NCBI GenBank assembly: GCA_001986395.2
Contig: MQVO02000035.1
Span: forward strand, 62,001 to 126,000
DNA length: 64,000 nt
Reading direction: 5' to 3'
Source: Irpex lacteus
Taxonomy: Eukaryota > Basidiomycota > Agaricomycetes > Polyporales > Irpicaceae
Below the pieces are notes generated by a model. The model worked only from the letters and a program-made list of their open reading frames with translations, searched no databases and had not been told where the DNA came from. The number at the start of each line of letters is the position of its first letter. The first letter of the stretch is position 1. Positions 60,119 through 64,000 of the stretch are shown one piece after another. The position numbers and the translations under genes are program-made.

Positions 60119-60139
60119 CCGGATGAACGATCGGAAAGG
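60119..60139. repeat. Hairpin H1, copy 9 (right arm only)
   Basis: CCGGATGAACGATCGGAAAG, with no left arm. The upstream sequence (ATATATAATTTAGTT) is unrelated, which indicates a deletion. Confidence 0.75.
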
Positions 60140-60885
60140 ACGATTGGCAGCGGGAAGCGGTGCAACTGCGCCCTTGTGCCAGGTATAAATCGACGAGACC
60201 CGGACGAGGGCAGCTTGGAATCGAATACTGGAAAAGGGGTACGTATTGTCGCTCTACGTAGTTAAAATCGAGTTGAGTACGACTTGAAAGGACTGCATGA
60301 TGTGAAAGAGCCATTAACTGTGATAGATTAAAATTCCACGCACTTTCTAATTCTGAATCATCAGCTTCTGCCCAATCCTCCGCGTCAGAATCCTAGCTAT
60401 CGTTCTCCACCTTCAGTGCGTGGTGTGCAAGCAGGTCATAATAGGACCTTCGAGTCTTGATATCCTTCGACCCGTCGTAAGAAAATAGTCAATTTGGCAT
60501 CAAAGAAGCTTCTGCGTGCTCATTGAGAGTGTGGCGTGCATGGGGTCGCGGCCGTGCGAGGAGAGTGGCCAGAATAACATGAAGGAAGAGGTGATAAAGA
60601 TTAAACGCCCGATCAGCAAAGGCTAGTAAGAGTGGTAAGACTTGTAATTACCGTGGGAATATATATTTGGCTATTTCCGTACTAATTGGCAGACGCGCAT
60701 TGCTGGAATGCCACTTCTCGACGACCACCATCTTTGACCAATCCTCTCGCAATCTTTCGCATAGCCTCGCAATCATACCCGGAAGGGAATAAGCATCGAA
60801 ATTGTGCTCAAGTGTCAGGACAATGATACCCGCCATGGACTAAGATTTCGATCCCAATGAATAATACTCAGGCCAGTGACGGCTT

Positions 60886-60933
60886 CCCTCATCGTCATCC
60901 GTATCGACAATGTCGACGTGGTTGCTGACGAGG
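60886..60933. repeat. Palindrome H2, copy in I9
   Basis: CCCTCATCGTCATCC and CTGACGAGGG surround a GTATCGACAATGTCGACGTG centre. Confidence 0.8.
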
Positions 60934-62139
60934 GATGCAGCTCTTGGATCTCACACACCACTAGCTTTGGAGAACACAAACCTAAGAGGGAAGTGTACGA
61001 CTGGGATGGGAAGTACCTTGTGTGGCGTGGACGTGCCTGGAGGACTCGAGGTTAAAGGTGCGCTGTTCATTTGATCTGCTGCCCATGAACACCTCGTTAA
61101 TTACATTAGCAGTGAGTGATATATCGAATGCTACGCTTAGTGTCACATTCTGTATATAGCCAATCCCCGTGCTTGACTTGTATTCTGTTGGCCACGAATC
61201 TCCTCTGAACGACTGCCAAGGCACTTATGCTTTGTCCATTCGTGTAATCTGAAGGCTTGTAAGATCATCTTGTACCTTGTACGCTTACTGTCCAATTGTA
61301 TGTCGAGACCGACCCGTAATCTGTGCATGACCTTCGGAGATGACGCATGCGTAGATGTGAGGTTAGAACATTGCATCGCTACGATAGGTGAGTCGTGCGT
61401 CTTGACCGTCTCGTTCGTCTTCTGACAGACGGTGATACTTAGGTTACGGCGAAGGAAACAAGATATGTTCTTGAGTGCTGTACCTATGCTCACCTCACCG
61501 CGTAAAAGCCTCGTCGCACCTTATATGAATTTCTCGAACTCGTTTAACGTGAGGCGGGGGGCCTATCTAATCGTCGCTGCGTTTCATGCAGAAATGCTGT
61601 ATCCTCTAAGTGTATTTGAGATCCGCCGTTGCCAAGTCAAAGACGGTCTCGGACTACGATGGGATGTGCCGCCACTGAAATACAAGCCCGATGCTCTAGT
61701 ACTGCCCGGTTGTCGCGCAGACATAAATTGAGGGACAATTCGATATACGGAGCGCGGTAGGGAACATTCTCGTTCGGCTAGAGGAACCTTCGTTGGAGAA
61801 GGAAGAGCATACAAGGGGATCAGCCTATCAGCGCGAGCGGGTAAGTATATTTGGTCTTGCATTGAATGTACATATGTGTTTGTCCCGTTAATTATGTCAC
61901 AGTATCGCAACGTTCCACGGGCATTATGTAATGTCGGAGACTACAATCATCTGTAATAGCTCGTGCCAATGATACATAGTGAACTCGAGATATAGGTACT
62001 CAGCAACCACTGGCAATCGATCATGTGCATAGCGACTGGCAGATGACAATGGAGGCATAGCCGTTGTATGCTGTGAGGGGTATACCAGTCACCTGTGTGC
62101 CGGTGAGAAGTTCTGACTGAGATACAGACGAAACAGTCA

Positions 62140-63939
62140 TCAGTGTATACCCCTTCGAGTCTTCTTTTCGAGCTGCCATTGAAGTACGTGCAAGCTCTTC
62201 AAGTGCCTGTGTTTCCAGTTATCAGGCTGAGGCGGAAGGTATGTACAGATGAGACCTGACAAACTGGAATTAGCACTGCGAGAGTGCAAGTGATACGACA
62301 GACGACGCACCGTTGGGCTCCAGTGTGACCGGATCTACGCCGACTGCTCTACACTGGCACTCTTCCCTCTCATCGTACGCGAGCATAAGCTCGATATTTT
62401 CCGTTGCGGGAGAAGCTTGAAGCGCTTCAACGACAGGTTTCATGGACTCTTGCAGGAGATCAAAAGATTCAAACAGTAGGACAAGGTCCCGCCGGACAAT
62501 TGAATGAGTCATGAGGTGATTGACCAGAGCATCGAAGTTGACACGAAGGTCGTCGGAGTCGTAGATGTATGCGTGGATGCCCACCACATTCAGAGCGGAG
62601 ACCGAGCAGCCCGTAGAGGTTAGAGCTTCTTTGAATACAAAATGAAATAGGGCCAGGCGCATGGTTGTGGCTTCAAGTTCAAGTTGTTCCGAGACGTTGA
62701 ATCCTGAAAGAGTGCTCGACATCAGTATGAGAAGCCAATACGTAGCGTCACTGTTTGTGATACTCACCGATTGAAACAACGGGCTCTTTCTCGTGGCTCC
62801 ACAACAATGCCATGAAATTGATTACCCACACACGTTGCTCCTGGCTGAGCCGGTGCAATGGGCAATTCGGGTTCAACATTGTAGCAGTCAAAGCGAGATG
62901 GAGAGAGTTGGTGCAGACCCCCCTGGCCTCAATACACAGAGAACGCGGTCTACGTTGACAGACGATTGTACTAGAAGCGTGTGGTAGTGATAGGTACAGC
63001 TGCCCATCCCATGTTATCTCCGTGAACGAGATATAGATGGCGCAAGAAAAGTGCCTGATGTATTGAGTGATGTGAGAAAATGAAGGCAGATGGACATTAG
63101 TGATCGAAATCGACGCCCGCAAGAATGTGCCGGGAACAGGTGTAGATGGTGGTATCCCCCAGTGTGGTGTATTGAGTTTCGCAGGGTTAAAGCCGTGTGG
63201 AACAGGGCCTCTAATAAAAAGCCAATCGAGCTTGTCTTGGATGACGGGAAGATAGAGGAGATGAAGAAAAGACGATTGTCTCTCCTGATCTTGAGGGGCC
63301 CATATTCCGCTGTAGTGCTGATTGACATCTATGGCTCTGATGAGCACGTGTACCGGTATAAGTCTCTTACACCCCTGAATGATATATTGTCTGAATATCT
63401 CAGCGTCCTCGTAAGACGTGATATCTAGGGTTTTGTCCGAGAACATATGCTCCCGACACCTATTCGCCCAAAAGAGACAGACGAGTGAACATTGTTTGAG
63501 GCCGGTCGGAATGTCCTCCGAGCTTGATTTCCCTGGATTCCGTTCGAGATTTTCGCCAATATCTCGGAAATCATCTTTACGATCTACGATAACATAGAAG
63601 AGAATAATGTCGAAGAGCTCGGGTGGGATGCGGGCAGCGAGCAATCTCCCTGCCTACGGATACAAGCGACAAACCCATTCAGTAAGAGCACACACCGCTT
63701 GATCGCGTGCTCACCTCGCTCTCCGTCATCACAGGGGTCGGCTCATAGATTTGTGACGAGCATTGCACCGTTCTCTTGGCCTAATCATACCGCGATAAAC
63801 AGTGATCAGTAGTAGTGACGTGTACTGCTAGATGTGTACTTGCAATGCTGTCCCTTACCCTCGTCTTAAACCTCATATACATCCTATGTAAAGGCGATAA
63901 CCGGGACAATCCTTTACGCTGCGATGAAGCTTGCATCAT
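62140..63939 (-). CDS. F10: F-box-like protein, five exons, 513 aa
   Basis: Exons: 63939-63859, 63780-63715, 63653-62768, 62703-62311 and 62255-62140, 1542 nt in frame. The F-box-like motif is LLAARIPPELFDIILFYVIV and CSLVCLFWANRCREHMFSD (residues ~53-115), with TMLNPNCPLHRLSQEQRVW near residue 305. Leader 2 is the shortest cassette (AKRTVQC...PVMTESE). Leader 1 (MMQASSQRKG...FKTR) aligns by DNA with F9 but has slipped frame and uses a GTAAGG donor, so the 5' end is the least certain part. Exon 4 is longer than in paralogues (393 against 366-372 nt), with extra residues in TMRLALF...STGCSVSALN and LQASPATENI. The tail is LQWQLEKKTRRGIH, which resembles F4. It is a likely SCF adaptor by family. 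Confidence 0.75.
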
Positions 63940-64000
63940 TGCTCTGACTGCGTCGAAGGCAGCGGGGAAGTCGATGTTGTAGATGAAAAAAAGGTGAGTG
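63940..64000. other. Window edge upstream of F10
   Basis: The start of the next intergenic region. The CGTCGAAGGCAGCGGGGAAG stretch matches CGTCGAAGGCGGCGAGGGAG upstream of F9, so the array probably continues beyond the window. Confidence 0.5.

Larger units (their letters stand above)
58881..62139. other. Intergenic region I9 between F9 and F10
   Basis: The shortest complete interval. Modules: TTCCATCTGGAAGTGCCTAT near 59116, CATGAACATCGTGAGTTCGA with CTGTCAGATGTGGTTTACTG (59280-59355), an H1 right arm only (60119-60139), the ACCTTCGAGTCTTGATATCC block near 60446, H2 at 60886-60933, and the empty-site block GATACTTAGGTTACGGCG near 61434. The CGATCACC block and second-family sequence are missing, which accounts for the shorter period. 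No supported gene is seen. Confidence 0.65.

Noticed and set aside
1..64000. CRISPR arrays, rRNA, bacterial operon or phage features
   Set aside because: None seen. Intron structure and gene family are eukaryotic.

Overview
The window looks like a genomic segment of a filamentous fungus, most likely an Agaricomycete (basidiomycete). The coding signal is a set of diverged paralogues built from several exons. Introns are short (55-70 bp) with GTRNG donors, CTAAY-like branch sites and YAG acceptors, and intergenic DNA is long and repeat-rich. No bacterial features, tRNA, rRNA or CRISPR array was recognised. The species cannot be named from the sequence alone.

Layout. Positions 1-2960 are about three tandem copies of a ~0.9-1.0 kb low-complexity unit with a (GGGGA)n microsatellite and a pyrimidine-rich minisatellite. 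Positions 2960-3640 are a boundary zone with two weak coding candidates. From ~3640 to the right edge runs a head-to-tail segmental array with a period of ~5.2-8.1 kb. Each unit carries one minus-strand F-box-like gene plus ~4-5 kb of repeated intergenic modules. I count ten F-box copies: F1 (pseudogene, ~5.2-6.8 kb), F2 (10.2-12.2), F3 (18.3-20.1), F4 (24.7-26.6), F5 (31.6-33.5), F6 (38.0-39.6, frameshifted), F7 (43.7-45.5), F8 (50.5-52.2), F9 (56.9-58.7) and F10 (62.1-63.9). Gene models were built by hand from conserved splice sites, and reading-frame phase closes exactly for F2, F3, F4, F7, F8, F9 and F10 (510-558 aa).

The F-box core and three-exon body are conserved, but the N-terminal leader is modular. 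One class has one to three small cassette exons ending in a Thr/Ser-acidic-Ser-Glu motif at a phase-0 GTGAG donor (F2, F4, F7-F10, remnant in F1). A second class has one 110-aa exon with an internal duplication (F3, F5). F6 has a short 32-aa leader. Upstream promoter-like blocks change together with the leader class.

The intergenic parts carry a ~50-bp inverted-repeat hairpin (H1) in all nine units spanning F1-F10, a second ~50-bp near-palindrome (H2) in most units, a possible plus-strand second gene family in two units with remnants in two others, and many non-coding modules that recur in order. One unit contains an 894-bp non-autonomous DNA transposon with long inverted repeats and a TA target duplication, and sister units serve as empty sites. 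The F-box proteins would be expected to act as substrate adaptors of SCF ubiquitin ligases. That role is inferred from the family and not shown here.
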